Shown here: positions 24,309-33,275 of the stretch, piece after piece
Layout: each line of letters begins with the position of its first letter
Numbering within the stretch: the stretch's first letter is position 1
Source: Fidelibacterota bacterium UBA1611
Lineage (GTDB): Bacteria; Fidelibacterota; Marinisomatia; Marinisomatales; UBA1611
Length of the DNA: 43,470 nt
Assembly (NCBI GenBank): GCA_002321855.1
Contig: DCMX01000250.1
Span: forward strand, 5,692-49,161
Direction of reading: 5' to 3'
Made by a program: the position numbers and the translations under genes
Notes under the pieces: generated by a model
The model's input: only the letters and a program-made list of their open reading frames with translations
What the model was told of the DNA's origin: nothing
Database searches by the model: none

Positions 24309-24803
24309 TCAAGTGGAACTGTTTAATAGGTTCACACCTTCATGATGGAGAAGTTTTTTCTTTAGATCAGGTCCACCCCCGTATCCACCTAATTCACCAG
24401 ATGATGTTATAACTCGATGGCAGGGAATGATAATAGGTATTGGATTTTTCGCATTGGCGTTGCCAACTGCACGAGCAGCTTTTGGGCTCTTAGTTTGAAC
24501 AGCAATATCCTGGTAAGAAGCAGTATGCCCAAATGGTATTTTACTGACTTCGCACAGGACTTTATTGAAATATGATGGTAGCATCAGATTGAATGGTACC
24601 ATGAATGCCCTTCTCTCTCCCGAAAAATACTGATTCAGCTCATCAAGAGCCTGTCGTAAGATATTTGATCGGTTTTTTATCGGGGTTATCGATATAGTTT
24701 GATAGTTTATCGAATTAGGAAGAAATATCCGATAGATCTCTTTTTCGCTGGCCTGTACTCCAAACTTTCCTAAAGGTGAATCGAGTGTGGCAAATTGAAT
24801 CAT
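24309..24803 (-). CDS. ogt: Methylated-DNA-protein-cysteine methyltransferase
   Basis: A 164-residue O6-alkylguanine repair protein. It transfers the alkyl group from O6-methylguanine in DNA to its own cysteine, and each molecule acts once. The active-site motif IPCHRV is intact, followed by GGYGGGPDLKKKLLHHEG. A helix-turn-helix with an arginine finger (SPKAARAVGNANAKNP) precedes it. Length and order match Ogt-type proteins without the AdaA domain. It is convergent with the barrel gene and lies downstream of secF on the same strand, with about 60 bases between. Confidence 0.95.
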   Translation of the reverse strand: MIQFATLDSPLGKFGVQASEKEIYRIFLPNSINYQTISITPIKNRSNILRQALDELNQYFSGERRAFMVPFNLMLPSYFNKVLCEVSKIPFGHTASYQDIAVQTKSPKAARAVGNANAKNPIPIIIPCHRVITSSGELGGYGGGPDLKKKLLHHEGVNLLNSST

Positions 24804-24862
24804 TACGACAGATTATTTTAATTTGATATACTGTCGGATGATTTATTAACAGCAGAATAAAC

Positions 24863-25786
24863 TCATTGCTCAGGGTGCATCCTAACTAAAATGGAACTGG
24901 CAACAAATACACTTGAATAGGTTCCTACAAGTACACCAATTATCATAGCAAAAGAAAAATGATGAATCACTTCACCGCCGTAAAGATAAAGAGTAAACAC
25001 CACAAAGAGAGTAGTGATGGAAGTAATAATGGTCCGGCTCAAAGATTCATTTATACTTTGATTCACAACTTGAGACAATGTAACCCGTTTCATACTTTTT
25101 ACGTTTTCTCGAATCCGGTCAAAAATGACTATGGTATCATTTAAAGAATATCCTACGATCGTCAGGAATGCAGCAATCACAGCTAATGAAACTTCATATC
25201 CAAGAATTGAAAATACTCCTAAAGTTATGGCCACATCATGGGCTAAAGCAGCAATGGCCCCGATTGCATATTTGAATTCAAACCGTATCGATATATAGAT
25301 TAGAATAAGAGCTAACGCAGAAAATATTGCCATTACTGCTTTACCACTAAGCTCAGCACCTATCTTTGGGCCAACCTTTTCAATAGATAGGATAAAATCA
25401 TTCTCATTTTTAGGAACCAGATCAGGGAATATATTTTTCATTTTCGCTACAAATTTATTTGAGAATTGTTCTGGTTCATTTTCTAATGTTGGTAGCCGAA
25501 CTGCGACGTTCGATTCATCACCAAAGTGTTTGATCTCAGCCTGACTGAAATCAAAGTTCTGGCCGTCTATTGAGATATTGCCCAGAGCAGTTCGGACCTC
25601 ATTAATATCTACAGGTTCGGTGTAGTTCACTGCCACCATGGAGCCGCCCTTAAAATCAATGCTTAGATTTGGTCCCCTATTAATGATAAGTGAAATGATT
25701 CCAACCAGAATGAAGGTACTGGAAAGAAATCCTGCAATCCTAGATTTGCTCATAAAATCAATTTTGGTATCTTTAATTATTCGCAT
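24863..25786 (-). CDS. secF: Protein translocase subunit SecF
   Basis: A 307-residue inner-membrane protein with six transmembrane helices. With SecD it uses the proton gradient to assist SecYEG-driven export. It begins with the first helix, then has the family signature SIDFKGGSMVAVNYTEP and a periplasmic domain. The C-terminal block includes FSILGYEVSLAVIAAFLTIVG and VIFDRIRENVK. It starts one base after the secD stop, so the two are co-translated. It ends with the sequence HPEQ. The full length and all motifs appear intact. Confidence 0.97.
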   Translation of the reverse strand: MRIIKDTKIDFMSKSRIAGFLSSTFILVGIISLIINRGPNLSIDFKGGSMVAVNYTEPVDINEVRTALGNISIDGQNFDFSQAEIKHFGDESNVAVRLPTLENEPEQFSNKFVAKMKNIFPDLVPKNENDFILSIEKVGPKIGAELSGKAVMAIFSALALILIYISIRFEFKYAIGAIAALAHDVAITLGVFSILGYEVSLAVIAAFLTIVGYSLNDTIVIFDRIRENVKSMKRVTLSQVVNQSINESLSRTIITSITTLFVVFTLYLYGGEVIHHFSFAMIIGVLVGTYSSVFVASSILVRMHPEQ

Positions 25787-25787
25787 T

Positions 25788-27704
25788 TTATATGCTCAAA
25801 CTAGTAAGGTTTTTTCGGGATGTAATGGTGTTGAAAATGGTTCGTGTCACAAATACAGCTGTAAACATACTAATTAAAATGCCCCAGAATAGCACAGTAG
25901 CGAATCCTTTAATAGGGCCAGTACCAAACTGATATAATACCAAGGCGGCGATCACTGTTGTAACATTAGCATCAATAATTGTGGTTAATGCCCGATTATA
26001 ACCGGAATCTATTGCAGCTTTGGTGGTTTTACCTTTTCGCAGTTCTTCACGTATGCGCTCAAAAATAATAACATTGGAATCAATAGACATACCTACTGTC
26101 AGTATCAGGCCAGCAATTCCAGGAAGGGTGAGTGTCGCTTCCAGGGAAGCTAGGACGGCCAATACCAGAAAGATATTCCAGATTAAAGCAAAATCAGCAA
26201 TGGATCCTGAGATCTTATAATAAACCACCATGAATATCAGCACAATTGTCAATCCGATCAATACAGATTGTGTTCCCTGGGCAATGGAATCTGCACCTAA
26301 ACTAGGTCCTACGATTCGCTCTTCGATAATATTAACTGGTGCGGGAAGTGCCCCCGCTCGAAGGATAATAGCAATATCTTTTGCTTCATTAATATTAGCA
26401 AATCCTTCAATCTGAGTTCGACCACTAGGTATTTTCTCTCGAATGGATGGGGCCATATGGACCTTACCATCCAAAACAATGGAGATTCGTTCTCCAATAT
26501 TTGCACCAGTGACCCGGGCCCAGGTTCGAGAACCATCACTATTCATATTAAGTGAAACGACCGGTTGTCCCGCGCTCCCGCCCCCAAGCGTTCCTAGGCT
26601 TGCCTTTGCTTCGTCTACCACTCCACCGGTAAGCTCGGGCGTACGCTCCAGATAATATAGTCGGTAAATTTTTTCCTGAGATGGTGATCCCGGAACAGGT
26701 TTAGCTTCATGGCTGAACAGGAATTGCCCCATTGAAGATTTAAGCATAGACTGGACTTCATTTCTTGCCAATAGTTTTTTCAGTGCATAGACATTTTTCT
26801 CACTTACACCCATGTCGCCGGGCAAAGGTTCTATCAATGAGCGAAAAGGTGCATCGGCGAATATCTCACTTCCGGTGGACCTGCCAGAATCATCTTGAAT
26901 TGTTTCTGTATCGCCGAAGATCTCATCGACTGTTATACTTGCATCATCATCTTCATCATCCACCGTCTCAGTTTCCACTTTACTTTTTTCCTTTTGAAGA
27001 GATTTAGTCAGTTCAACCAATTCTTCTTCAGTTGTAGACTCTTTAAGTAGATCATCTATCTGTATCAGCATCTCATTGGTCACAGCCGAGTTCTTAACAA
27101 GATAAAATTCAAGTAAAGCGGTACTTTGAAGAAGTGAACGTGCTCTTTCAGAATCTTGGATTCCTGCTAACTCTACAAGAATTCGATGTTGACCCTGCTT
27201 TTGAATGGTAGGTTCGGAAACACCAAATTGGTCAACACGATTTTGTAATATTTCCAGGACGCGGTTAATAGCATCATTAGCTTCTTCTTCCAATTCGCTC
27301 AGTATCTCGTCTAGGCTTGAACCATATTCATGATAATATCGTGCTGGTTTTAATTTGCTGGACTCTATCTCCTGTCGAAAGACGGTAAAAAATTCTGTGT
27401 CTAGAAAATTAGATTTTTCAACAGTTCTGTTTAAAACAGCATCAAATCGATCATCGCGGTTGGTTGCCAGATTTTTCATCAAAGTCGGAATATCTGCTTC
27501 CAATACAATATACATACCACCTTTTAGATCCAAGCCTTGTCGAATGATCTTTGATTCAATAGTTTTTAAATCACCCGACTCTCGCAGTTCTTCTTTTTTT
27601 TCATCGGACATATTTTGGTATTGCCATGATGGCCAGAGGGTATAAATACCCCAAGCAAGAATTACACCAATAATCAAATATCTAGGTGTCAGGTTTTGTT
27701 GCAT
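25788..27704 (-). CDS. secD: Protein translocase subunit SecD
   Basis: A 638-residue partner of SecF. The first helix is followed by GLDLKGGMYIVLEADIP and the large periplasmic P1 domain. Then come the hinge segment (ISIVLDGKVHMAPSIREKI) and five C-terminal helices including GMSIDSNVIIFERIREELRK, which carries the proton-path Asp. An acidic, low-complexity insertion lies at about residues 205-290 (ETVDDEDDDASITVDE), within P1. It is probably flexible and periplasmic. The start MQQNLTPRYL fits the usual SecD beginning. It is separated from kbl upstream by a strong terminator. Confidence 0.97.
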   Translation of the reverse strand: MQQNLTPRYLIIGVILAWGIYTLWPSWQYQNMSDEKKEELRESGDLKTIESKIIRQGLDLKGGMYIVLEADIPTLMKNLATNRDDRFDAVLNRTVEKSNFLDTEFFTVFRQEIESSKLKPARYYHEYGSSLDEILSELEEEANDAINRVLEILQNRVDQFGVSEPTIQKQGQHRILVELAGIQDSERARSLLQSTALLEFYLVKNSAVTNEMLIQIDDLLKESTTEEELVELTKSLQKEKSKVETETVDDEDDDASITVDEIFGDTETIQDDSGRSTGSEIFADAPFRSLIEPLPGDMGVSEKNVYALKKLLARNEVQSMLKSSMGQFLFSHEAKPVPGSPSQEKIYRLYYLERTPELTGGVVDEAKASLGTLGGGSAGQPVVSLNMNSDGSRTWARVTGANIGERISIVLDGKVHMAPSIREKIPSGRTQIEGFANINEAKDIAIILRAGALPAPVNIIEERIVGPSLGADSIAQGTQSVLIGLTIVLIFMVVYYKISGSIADFALIWNIFLVLAVLASLEATLTLPGIAGLILTVGMSIDSNVIIFERIREELRKGKTTKAAIDSGYNRALTTIIDANVTTVIAALVLYQFGTGPIKGFATVLFWGILISMFTAVFVTRTIFNTITSRKNLTSLSI

Positions 27705-27736
27705 ACGATTATTTAATTCAATATATCAAACTATTC

Positions 27737-27777
27737 AAAAAAAGCCCGGGAATTTACCCGAGACCTTTAGCTCGGGC
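27737..27777 (-). terminator. Rho-independent terminator after kbl
   Basis: On the minus strand, CCCGAG-ctaaaggt-CTCGGG is followed by an alternative stem CTCGGGTAAATTCCCGGG and a run of seven T. The two stems share one arm and are mutually exclusive. The second, ending in the T-run, is the terminator. Confidence 0.85.
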
Positions 27778-27795
27778 AACCATCCATAATTAATA

Positions 27796-28980
27796 TTATA
27801 CAACTTTTAGTTTTTTCCCGACCTTGTGAAAAACAGCAATTGCCTTGTCGAGTTGATCACGTTCCATACCAGCAGAGATCTGGACTCGAATTCTGGCTTG
27901 ACCTTTGGGAACAACTGGGTAATAAAAACCAATGACATAAACTCCTTCCTTCAACATTTCTAAGGCCATGCTTTGTGCCAATGCTGCATCGAATAGCATG
28001 ATCGGTACAATGGGATGAACACCATGAAGAATATTAAAGCCCGATTCATCCATTTTTCTCCTGAAATAAAGCGTGTTCTTCTCCAGTTTGTCTCGCAGTT
28101 CTGTTGTAGCTGAGAGCATTTCGAATACTTTGATTCCTGCTGCAACAATAGATGGCGCTACAGTATTAGAAAATAAATAAGGTCGAGATCGTTGCCGTAA
28201 TAAATCGATTATCTCCTTTCTTCCGGTTGTAAATCCACCCGATGCACCGCCCAGAGCCTTACCTAATGTTGACGTATAAACATCAATTTTATCCATGACA
28301 CCACAATACTCTGCTGACCCGCGCCCGGTTTTTCCTATAAATCCTGTCGCATGAGAGTCATCAACCATTATCATAGCTTCATATTTTTCCGCGAGGAGAG
28401 TGATCTTATATAGTTTGGCAATAGTACCATCCATGGAAAAAACACCATCAGTAGCAATAAGTCGATGTCTTGCATCCTTGGTTTTTTTCAGTTGGTTTTC
28501 GAGATCAGCCATATCACTATTCATATACTGATAACGTTGTGCTTTACACAGCCGAATTCCATCAATAATGGATGCGTGATTCAGGGTGTCGCTGATTATA
28601 GCATCGTCCGGACCAAGCAATGTTTCAAAAAGACCACCATTCGCGTCAAAACAAGAAGTATATAGGATTGTATCATCCGTCCTAAAAAATTCTGATATTT
28701 TCTGCTCTAAATTTTTATGAAGGTCTTGCGTACCGCATATGAAGCGTACCGATGACATCCCAAATCCGTGGTCATCCAGTGCTGTCTTCGCTGTATCTAT
28801 GATCTCTGGATGGTTGGATAGACCAAGGTAATTGTTGGCACAAAAATTCAAGACCTTCCCACCTTCGATCGTATCAATGATCACTCCTTGTGGTGTAGTG
28901 ATTGTACGTTCATCTTTATAAAGGCCTTCAGCCTTGATTTGATTTAGTGTGTGTTTAAAAAATGATTCAGGAAAAGTCAT
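27796..28980 (-). CDS. kbl: 2-amino-3-ketobutyrate CoA ligase (glycine C-acetyltransferase)
   Basis: A 394-residue PLP enzyme of the alpha-oxoamine synthase family. It cleaves 2-amino-3-ketobutyrate with CoA to glycine and acetyl-CoA, the second step of threonine breakdown. The PLP-binding Lys241 is in STLGKALGGASGG, the cofactor-stacking region has NHASIIDGI, and the Asp-x-x-His pair is MVDDSHATGF. Length matches E. coli Kbl closely. It lies 76 bases downstream of tdh on the same strand, the classic tdh-kbl arrangement, which supports this call over BioF or other relatives. Confidence 0.96.
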   Translation of the reverse strand: MTFPESFFKHTLNQIKAEGLYKDERTITTPQGVIIDTIEGGKVLNFCANNYLGLSNHPEIIDTAKTALDDHGFGMSSVRFICGTQDLHKNLEQKISEFFRTDDTILYTSCFDANGGLFETLLGPDDAIISDTLNHASIIDGIRLCKAQRYQYMNSDMADLENQLKKTKDARHRLIATDGVFSMDGTIAKLYKITLLAEKYEAMIMVDDSHATGFIGKTGRGSAEYCGVMDKIDVYTSTLGKALGGASGGFTTGRKEIIDLLRQRSRPYLFSNTVAPSIVAAGIKVFEMLSATTELRDKLEKNTLYFRRKMDESGFNILHGVHPIVPIMLFDAALAQSMALEMLKEGVYVIGFYYPVVPKGQARIRVQISAGMERDQLDKAIAVFHKVGKKLKVV

Positions 28981-29056
28981 TATTCTTTAACTTAGGTAAA
29001 ACCTGGAGTAACTATTATAATATATTTATGTATTCAATCCATTCGTATTTAAATCT

Positions 29057-30079
29057 TTACCACTCCAAAACAATCTTCCCGCATTCTCCAGATTCCAATG
29101 TATCAAATGCATCCTGAAAATCATCAATTGGAAATCTATGTGTTAATACACTAGAGATATCCAGTCCACTACGCAGCATTTGTGTGAATTTATACCATGT
29201 TTCAAACATTTCTCGACCATAGATGCCTTTTATTTGTAAGCCTTTGAAGATTATATCATTCCAATTGATGTGTGTTGATTCCGGGAGTAAACCAAGCAAT
29301 GCAATACGTCCACCATGGTACATGTTTTCCAGCATATCACGGAATGCATCAGGACTGCCTGACATTTCCAGCCCCACATCAAATCCGTTTGACATGTTCA
29401 AGTCATCAAATACATTGGTAATCTTTTCTTTCGATACATTTATTGCTTTTACTGCTCCAATCTTTCTTGCAAGGTTAAGTCTATATTCATTGATATCAGT
29501 TATGACGACATGCCTTGCACCAACAAAATTGCAGATGGCAACTGCCATGATTCCAATAGGTCCTGCTCCAGTAATAAGCACATCTTCTGCCACCATTTCA
29601 AAAAATAGTGCTGCGTGGGTTGCGTTTCCAAGTGGATCAAAAAAGGCCGCAATTTCCGATGGAATGTCATCATGAATAGGCCACACATTTTTTTCCGGTA
29701 AAATGAGATATTCTGCAAATGCTCCATCGCGATGGATTCCGATTCCAATGGTACGGTGACATAAATGTTGTTTTCCGGCTCGGCAATTCCGACAGTATCC
29801 ACAGGTAATATGTCCTTCCCCGGAAACTCGGTCTCCTGGCTTATAATGGGTCACACCAGGACCAGTTACTTCAACAATCCCACAAAATTCATGACCAATG
29901 ATCAATGGAAGTTCCAGATTGCGTTGAGCCCACTCATCCCAACCGTAGATATGAAAGTCTGTTCCGCAGATAGCCGTATGGGTAATTTTGATTAATACGT
30001 CGTTTGTACCGACATTTGGTTCAGGTACGTCTTCCAACCATATGCCTCGTTTGGGGAATTTCTTTACTAGGGCTTTCAT
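29057..30079 (-). CDS. tdh: L-threonine 3-dehydrogenase
   Basis: A 340-residue zinc-dependent medium-chain dehydrogenase that oxidises L-threonine to 2-amino-3-ketobutyrate with NAD+. Catalytic-zinc residues are Cys38 (AICGTDFHIY), His63 and Glu64 (IGHEF). Structural-zinc cysteines are Cys93, Cys96, Cys99 and Cys107 (CGYCRNCRAGKQHLC). The nucleotide loop is GAGPIGIMA, and IGIGIHRDGAFAEY is typical of Tdh. It is the first gene of a tdh-kbl unit, divergent from parA across 158 AT-rich bases. Confidence 0.96.
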   Translation of the reverse strand: MKALVKKFPKRGIWLEDVPEPNVGTNDVLIKITHTAICGTDFHIYGWDEWAQRNLELPLIIGHEFCGIVEVTGPGVTHYKPGDRVSGEGHITCGYCRNCRAGKQHLCHRTIGIGIHRDGAFAEYLILPEKNVWPIHDDIPSEIAAFFDPLGNATHAALFFEMVAEDVLITGAGPIGIMAVAICNFVGARHVVITDINEYRLNLARKIGAVKAINVSKEKITNVFDDLNMSNGFDVGLEMSGSPDAFRDMLENMYHGGRIALLGLLPESTHINWNDIIFKGLQIKGIYGREMFETWYKFTQMLRSGLDISSVLTHRFPIDDFQDAFDTLESGECGKIVLEW

Positions 30080-30127
30080 AAAAATATGTGCGAAGAAGGG
30101 TGTAAATTACAGATGAGATCTTTGTGC

Positions 30128-30149
30128 TCCAATTTTCAATAAAATTGGA
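30128..30149. promoter_or_regulatory. Perfect 9-bp inverted repeat between tdh and parA
   Basis: TCCAATTTT-caat-AAAATTGGA, about 50 bases upstream of tdh and 90 bases upstream of parA. It could be an operator shared by the divergent genes. The T-run after it is short, so a terminator is less likely. Confidence 0.4.
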
Positions 30150-30237
30150 TTTTCACAGCATGTTATTGGTTCTTAATGTTTAATTTTATTTTGTAATAAC
30201 AACTAAATTTTCAAATTATATTTTATCTAATTTATTC

Positions 30238-31002
30238 ATGGGTAAGATTCTACCATTCATTAATCAGAAAGGTGGTGTTGGTAAGACCACTTCAGCGGTA
30301 AATGTTGCCCTGAGCCTTGCAGTGTCGGAAATAAAAACGCTTATAGTTGACCTGGATCCTCAATCAAATGCGACGACAGGTTTATCTGATTTGATTGAGA
30401 AACCATCTAAACATATTTATGATGTATTGATCAGAGGAACTGACATTAAAGATGCCATTAGCAAAACACAATTTCCGCATCTGGATATTATTCCTTCCAC
30501 CTATGATCTCGTAGGTGCAGAGATAGAATTAGTTAGCATAATGGCGAGGGAATATCAGCTTAAAATTGCATTAAAAAAAATACTCCGGCGGTATGATATC
30601 ATTATTCTTGATTGTCCACCCTCTTTGGGTCTCCTGACCATTAACGCTCTCACATCTGCTCATGCAATCATTATTCCTATACAGTGTGAATATTATGCAC
30701 TAGAAGGTCTCAGCCAGTTGCTGAACACTATCCGCCTTGTTCAGAAACACTTGAATCGCAACTTAGAAATTGCCGGTGTGTTGATGACCATGTATGACAG
30801 CCGTTTGAATCTTTCAAAACAAGTAGTGGAAGAAGTAAAAGGATATTTTAAGGACAAATTGTTTAAAACATTGATCTATCGTAATGTTCGCCTAAGTGAG
30901 GCACCAAGTTTTGGAAAGCCGGCCTTACTTTATGATGCGAGTTCAAATGGCGCAAAAAATTATTTGAGTTTAACAGAGGAGATCCTCCAACGTGTCAGAT
31001 AA
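30238..31002 (+). CDS. parA: Chromosome-partitioning ATPase ParA/Soj
   Basis: A 254-residue deviant-Walker ATPase that binds DNA non-specifically and drives segregation of ParB-parS complexes. Walker A is NQKGGVGKTT with the signature lysine (Lys11). The Walker A' region is VDLDPQSNATTGL, and Walker B is DIIILDCPPSLGLLTINAL. The short N-terminus lacks a regulatory helix-turn-helix, which marks the chromosomal Soj type rather than plasmid P1 ParA. Its last 11 bases overlap parB. It opens a plus-strand run through bactofilin into the ATP synthase genes. Confidence 0.96.
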   Translation: MGKILPFINQKGGVGKTTSAVNVALSLAVSEIKTLIVDLDPQSNATTGLSDLIEKPSKHIYDVLIRGTDIKDAISKTQFPHLDIIPSTYDLVGAEIELVSIMAREYQLKIALKKILRRYDIIILDCPPSLGLLTINALTSAHAIIIPIQCEYYALEGLSQLLNTIRLVQKHLNRNLEIAGVLMTMYDSRLNLSKQVVEEVKGYFKDKLFKTLIYRNVRLSEAPSFGKPALLYDASSNGAKNYLSLTEEILQRVR

Positions 31003-31840
31003 ACGATTAGGACGTGGAATAGAGTCGTTGATCAGTCCGGAACCGGCATCGAAATCTTCAAAACCAGGCGTCGCAAAAATTTTTCTGAAAAATATAACGC
31101 CAAATCCTCATCAACCGCGCCGTTACTTTGATAAACATGCCTTAGATGAACTGGTAGCATCAATAAAGGTTAAAGGTGTTTTAACACCTATAACGGTTCG
31201 TGAAACAAAAATAGGGTATGAATTGATTGCTGGTGAACGACGCTGGCGTGCAGCAATAAAAGCTATGTTGAAAAAAATTCCGGCGTATGTTATCGATATA
31301 AAAACCGATTCAGAGATGATGGAAGTAGCCCTGATCGAGAATATTCAGCGTGAGGATTTAAATCCTATGGAAGAATCAGAAGCTTATGCTGTGTTGAACA
31401 GTAAATACAATCTATCACATGATGCCATTGCAAGGTCAGTTGGGAAAAAGCGTGTTACAGTGTCTAATTCCCTACGATTACTAAAGCTTCCACTGGAAAT
31501 AAGGAAAAGTATTAGTAAGGGTGAAATTTCCGGTGGTCATGGCAGGGCGATACTACAGGCAAAAACAATTAACCATATGAATAAATTATGGAAGTTGATC
31601 CTTAAAAAGAACCTAAGTGTCAGAGCAGCGGAAGCACTAATAAAATCAAAACCAAAAAAGACAAGTGTTTTGAAAGTAATCCATTCAACAGCACCAATCA
31701 GAGCAATTGAGAATCAATTAATTGAATTATTAGGCACCAAGGTCAAACTTAAACCTGGTCAAGTAGGTGGGTCGATTGAGATCCTTTATTTTTCTGATGA
31801 TGACCTAGAACGCATACTGGATTTGCTTCAATCGCTATAA
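30992..31840 (+). CDS. parB: Chromosome-partitioning protein ParB/Spo0J
   Basis: A 282-residue CTP-dependent DNA clamp that loads at parS sites. The N-terminus LGRGIESLISPE is the conserved ParA-contact signature. The CTP-binding motif ELIAGERRWRAA is intact, as is the block EVALIENIQREDLNPMEE. The central helix-turn-helix (HDAIARSVGKKRVTVSNSLRLL) reads parS, and the C-terminal ~60 residues form the dimer domain. No full parS (TGTTTCACGTGAAACA) was found in this window. The start overlaps parA by 11 bases. It precedes the M23 peptidase by 10 bases. Confidence 0.96.
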   Translation: MSDKRLGRGIESLISPEPASKSSKPGVAKIFLKNITPNPHQPRRYFDKHALDELVASIKVKGVLTPITVRETKIGYELIAGERRWRAAIKAMLKKIPAYVIDIKTDSEMMEVALIENIQREDLNPMEESEAYAVLNSKYNLSHDAIARSVGKKRVTVSNSLRLLKLPLEIRKSISKGEISGGHGRAILQAKTINHMNKLWKLILKKNLSVRAAEALIKSKPKKTSVLKVIHSTAPIRAIENQLIELLGTKVKLKPGQVGGSIEILYFSDDDLERILDLLQSL

Positions 31841-31850
31841 GAAGTAAATA

Positions 31851-32639
31851 GTGAATCCCGAAAAATATACTGTTATCATTGTGCCTGATGATGAATCTGT
31901 TACGAGGTCTTACAATATTTCAAGGAAAATGATTCGTATTCTGTTTACAGTCGGTATACTTTGTATAATGGGGGTAATTATCTTTATTGCCTTTTACATT
32001 CCAAAAATCGGTGAGTATGATACTATAAAAGGAAATTATGAAAGCCTAGCAGCAGAACGGTCGAAAGTATTAGAGCTCAGTCAGGATCTTCAGCGCTTAA
32101 AGCAAATGGATGGCTTTATTAGAAAATCGCTTGGTGCCGAACTAGATTTTGATGAAAAACCCATTCTTGCAGATTCGCTTATCGGGATGACAATAATTCC
32201 AGAAAAAGGAATTTCATATATAGAAAACATTCCTTCAGTAGCTCCTATAAAGGGTTTTGTAAGTCAACGTTCAGGACAAATGTCGCCATTTATCAGAAAT
32301 ACACATCGGGGTATTGATATTGTTGCAAAGGAAGGTGAACCAATTCTATCTGCCGCAGCTGGTGTCGTAATGTTTTCTGGCTGGACCTATGAAATGGGTA
32401 ACCTTATTATAATCTACCATGGTGATGGTTATTTTACACATTATGGTCACAATCAGAGGAACCTCAAAATACAGTTGAGTGTGGTCAATCGTGGTGAAGT
32501 TATTGGTATGGTAGGTAGTACTGGTATATCTTCTGGTCCTCATCTGCATTTTGAGATTTGGAAAGATGAAAAATCTGTAGACCCACTTATCTATTTCCCA
32601 GAATACAAATTAACAGATTTAACTTCTAATAATGGTTGA
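31851..32639 (+). CDS. Membrane-anchored M23 metallopeptidase (LytM type)
   Basis: A 262-residue peptidoglycan endopeptidase starting at GTG 31851. A cytoplasmic tail (residues 1-26) precedes one transmembrane helix (about 27-50) and a short coiled-coil region (55-90). The periplasmic LytM domain (135-250) holds zinc ligands His152 and Asp156 (THRGIDIV) and His231/His233 (HLHFEIW), a complete active-site set. Its stop overlaps the bactofilin start by eight bases. M23 peptidases coupled to bactofilins shape the cell wall in several bacteria (for example CcmA with Csd1 in Helicobacter), so this protein likely works with the next gene. Confidence 0.93.
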   Translation: MNPEKYTVIIVPDDESVTRSYNISRKMIRILFTVGILCIMGVIIFIAFYIPKIGEYDTIKGNYESLAAERSKVLELSQDLQRLKQMDGFIRKSLGAELDFDEKPILADSLIGMTIIPEKGISYIENIPSVAPIKGFVSQRSGQMSPFIRNTHRGIDIVAKEGEPILSAAAGVVMFSGWTYEMGNLIIIYHGDGYFTHYGHNQRNLKIQLSVVNRGEVIGMVGSTGISSGPHLHFEIWKDEKSVDPLIYFPEYKLTDLTSNNG

Positions 32640-33015
32640 ATTCAATTTTCAGAATGTACATACCATGGTTGGACCTGATGCCATCATTCAAGGACCAATA
32701 AGATTAAAAGAAGGAATCATTATATATGGCAAGGTCTATGGTGATGTGAGTACGAACGGTCCTATCAGGATCGTCCAAAACGGTTTAGTTCAGGGTGGCG
32801 TTCAGGGCAGTGATATTCGAATTGGAGGGACAGTTATAGGAGATGTGACAGCTGATGGTCAGGTCATATTAGGTAAGAACTGTGTTCTCAAAGGTGATAT
32901 AAGTTATCGGAAACTCTTGATCGAAGATGGTGCCCAATTTGAGGGAAAGTGCGATTTGGTGCAAAATAATGATCAAAAATTTCAAAGCTCTAAAAGTGAA
33001 TCTGATAGCGGTTAA
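32632..33015 (+). CDS. Bactofilin (polymer-forming cytoskeletal protein)
   Basis: A 127-residue bactofilin. The core (about residues 12-105) is the right-handed beta-helix repeat with Gly/Ile/Val periodicity: AIIQGPIRLKEGIIIYGKVY, GDVSTNGPIRIV, GGTVIGDVTADGQVILG, LKGDISYRKLLIEDGAQFEG. The flanking tails are short and polar. Bactofilins polymerise without nucleotide on the inner membrane and position cell-wall enzymes. Overlap with the M23 gene supports a shared complex. The ATG at 32632 is the only sensible start. Confidence 0.95.
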   Translation: MVEFNFQNVHTMVGPDAIIQGPIRLKEGIIIYGKVYGDVSTNGPIRIVQNGLVQGGVQGSDIRIGGTVIGDVTADGQVILGKNCVLKGDISYRKLLIEDGAQFEGKCDLVQNNDQKFQSSKSESDSG

Positions 33016-33017
33016 TT

Positions 33018-33275
33018 ATGTCTGACTCTGAGGATGTGTCAAAATTTGATTCTGCAAGCTCATTTACGTATCTTCAAAAAATAGTTCAGAAAGCCGGTCC
33101 TGCAGCATCTGCATCCTACACGCTTTTAGCTTCAGTGCTTATTTTGACACTTCTTGGTTGGTATATTGATAGATCAATAGATACAAGTCCTATAGGTTTA
33201 TTAATTGGTCTAGGTTTTGGACTATTAACCGGATTTTACCATTTGGCAAGGGTAATCTGGTCTGGGGAAAAATGA
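33018..33275 (+). CDS. atpZ: AtpZ/AtpI family protein of the ATP synthase operon
   Basis: An 85-residue protein with two transmembrane helices (ASYTLLASVLILTLLGWYID and IGLLIGLGFGLLTGFYHLAR). This is the AtpZ/AtpI pattern of a polar N-tail, a helix hairpin and the sequence GWYIDR. The family assists c-ring assembly or Mg2+/Ca2+ transport next to F-type ATP synthases. It starts two bases after the bactofilin stop and overlaps the next gene by four bases. Confidence 0.85.
   Translation: MSDSEDVSKFDSASSFTYLQKIVQKAGPAASASYTLLASVLILTLLGWYIDRSIDTSPIGLLIGLGFGLLTGFYHLARVIWSGEK

Noticed and set aside
30080..30237. Replication origin next to parA
   Set aside because: No DnaA boxes of the TTATCCACA type and no dnaA or dnaN gene are present; the region is only AT-rich.
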